Shown: positions 6,801 to 7,074 of the stretch, one piece after another
Layout: each line of letters begins with the position of its first letter
Numbering within the stretch: the stretch's first letter is position 1
DNA from: JAFGHJ01 sp964523975
GTDB lineage: Bacteria > Hydrothermota > UBA3072
NCBI GenBank assembly: GCA_964523975.1
Contig: CAZGBM010000084.1
Span: 1 to 7,074, forward strand
Length of the DNA: 7,074 bases
Direction: 5' to 3'
The notes under the pieces: generated by a model
Database searches by the model: none
Seen by the model: only the letters and a program-made list of their open reading frames with translations
Told to the model about the DNA's origin: nothing
Program-made: the position numbers and the translations under genes

Positions 6801-6942
6801 CAGAAAAATTAGCAACGAAAGGACACAAATTGGCACAGATTTCGCAACCGTGTCTATATTTTATTTTTTAAAAACAACAAAATATTTTTTAAATCTATTT
6901 TTATCAGTGCTTATCTATGTTAATTCCGTAATTAAATCAACC
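6801..6942. repeat. Imperfect inverted repeat with 10-bp internal periodicity
   Basis: Two diverging arms flank an AT-rich centre. The right arm, on the plus strand from 6903, reads ATCAGTGCTT, ATCTATGTTA, ATTCCGTAAT. The left arm, on the minus strand from 6840, reads ATCTGTGCCA, ATTTGTGTCC, TTTCGTTGCT. Each is a run of degenerate ATCTGTGTNN units in exact 10-bp phase. The cores 6823-6840 and 6903-6920 can pair at 15 of 18 positions (two as G-U in minus-strand RNA) around a 62-nt loop. The right arm runs through the stop codon of the glycosyltransferase gene. It could be a decayed copy of a dispersed intergenic element or a 3'-end RNA structure for that gene. No canonical hairpin plus U-tract terminator is visible. 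Confidence 0.55.
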
Positions 6943-7074
6943 CGAATTTTTTGTACACTTCTATAGTTTTAAGGGCAGTTTCAGCCCAGTTAAATTTTTT
7001 TGCTTGCTCCAGACCATTGTTTATCAATTTCCGCTGTAAGTTTTTGTCTATCAATACTCTTTCCATCTCTTTTG
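6932..7074 (-). CDS. GT4-type glycosyltransferase, C-terminal end only
   Basis: Only the last 46 codons and a TAA stop are inside the window; the rest lies beyond the right edge. The visible tail (RVLIDKNLQRKLINNG, then AKKFNWAETALKTIEVYKKF) follows the usual ending of GT4/GT-B glycosyltransferases: a 'D-x-x-L-R-x-x-L-I-x-x-G' helix, a Phe-x-Trp, and a closing helix ending in Tyr. The EX7E motif and the nucleotide-sugar site are not visible, so family membership rests on this tail alone, and the sugar and acceptor are unknown. It is separated from the M16 operon by 227 nt containing the operon's own promoter, so it probably belongs to another transcription unit. Confidence 0.72.
   Translation of the reverse strand, partial: KEMERVLIDKNLQRKLINNGLEQAKKFNWAETALKTIEVYKKFGLI

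Noticed and set aside
6855..6892. AT-only dyad as a terminator for the right-edge glycosyltransferase
   Set aside because: The possible stem of about 7 A-T pairs has no G-C pairs and no clean U-tract after it, so it is too weak to call.

Overview
The window is AT-rich bacterial DNA in which every supportable gene lies on the minus strand, so transcription runs from high to low coordinates. Shine-Dalgarno sites, TGA used as a stop, and a near-consensus sigma70 promoter point to an ordinary bacterium using the standard code. The gene set (M16 peptidase, dut, HtrB/PatA-type acyltransferase, GT4 glycosyltransferases, NodB deacetylase) does not fix a phylum. An uncultured or deep-branching lineage with a complex cell envelope is a reasonable guess, but only a guess.

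Layout in transcription order: (1) the last 46 codons of a GT4 glycosyltransferase at the right edge; (2) a 227-base intergenic region holding an imperfect inverted repeat with a 10-bp internal rhythm and a strong promoter; (3) a packed run of seven genes: M16 zinc peptidase, a degenerate aminotransferase-like protein, an intact class I aminotransferase, dut, an HtrB/PatA-like acyltransferase, a PimA-like GT4 glycosyltransferase and a polysaccharide deacetylase cut by the left edge. Six of the seven touch or overlap a neighbour (overlaps of 14, 4, 35, 1 and 26 nt). The only gap, 57 nt, lies before the glycosyltransferase. The run looks like one operon read from the promoter at 6719-6746.

The operon joins a housekeeping front half (peptidase, amino-acid transamination, dUTP removal) to an envelope back half (acyl transfer, glycosyl transfer, sugar deacetylation). 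The most unusual gene is the one at 4307-5476. It is a full-length homologue of the aminotransferase encoded directly after it, but it has lost the PLP lysine and nearly every other cofactor and substrate contact while keeping an intact reading frame. A non-catalytic partner subunit is the best explanation I can offer. Second in interest is the acyltransferase-glycosyltransferase pair, which resembles the actinobacterial PatA-PimA pair in both sequence motifs and gene order.
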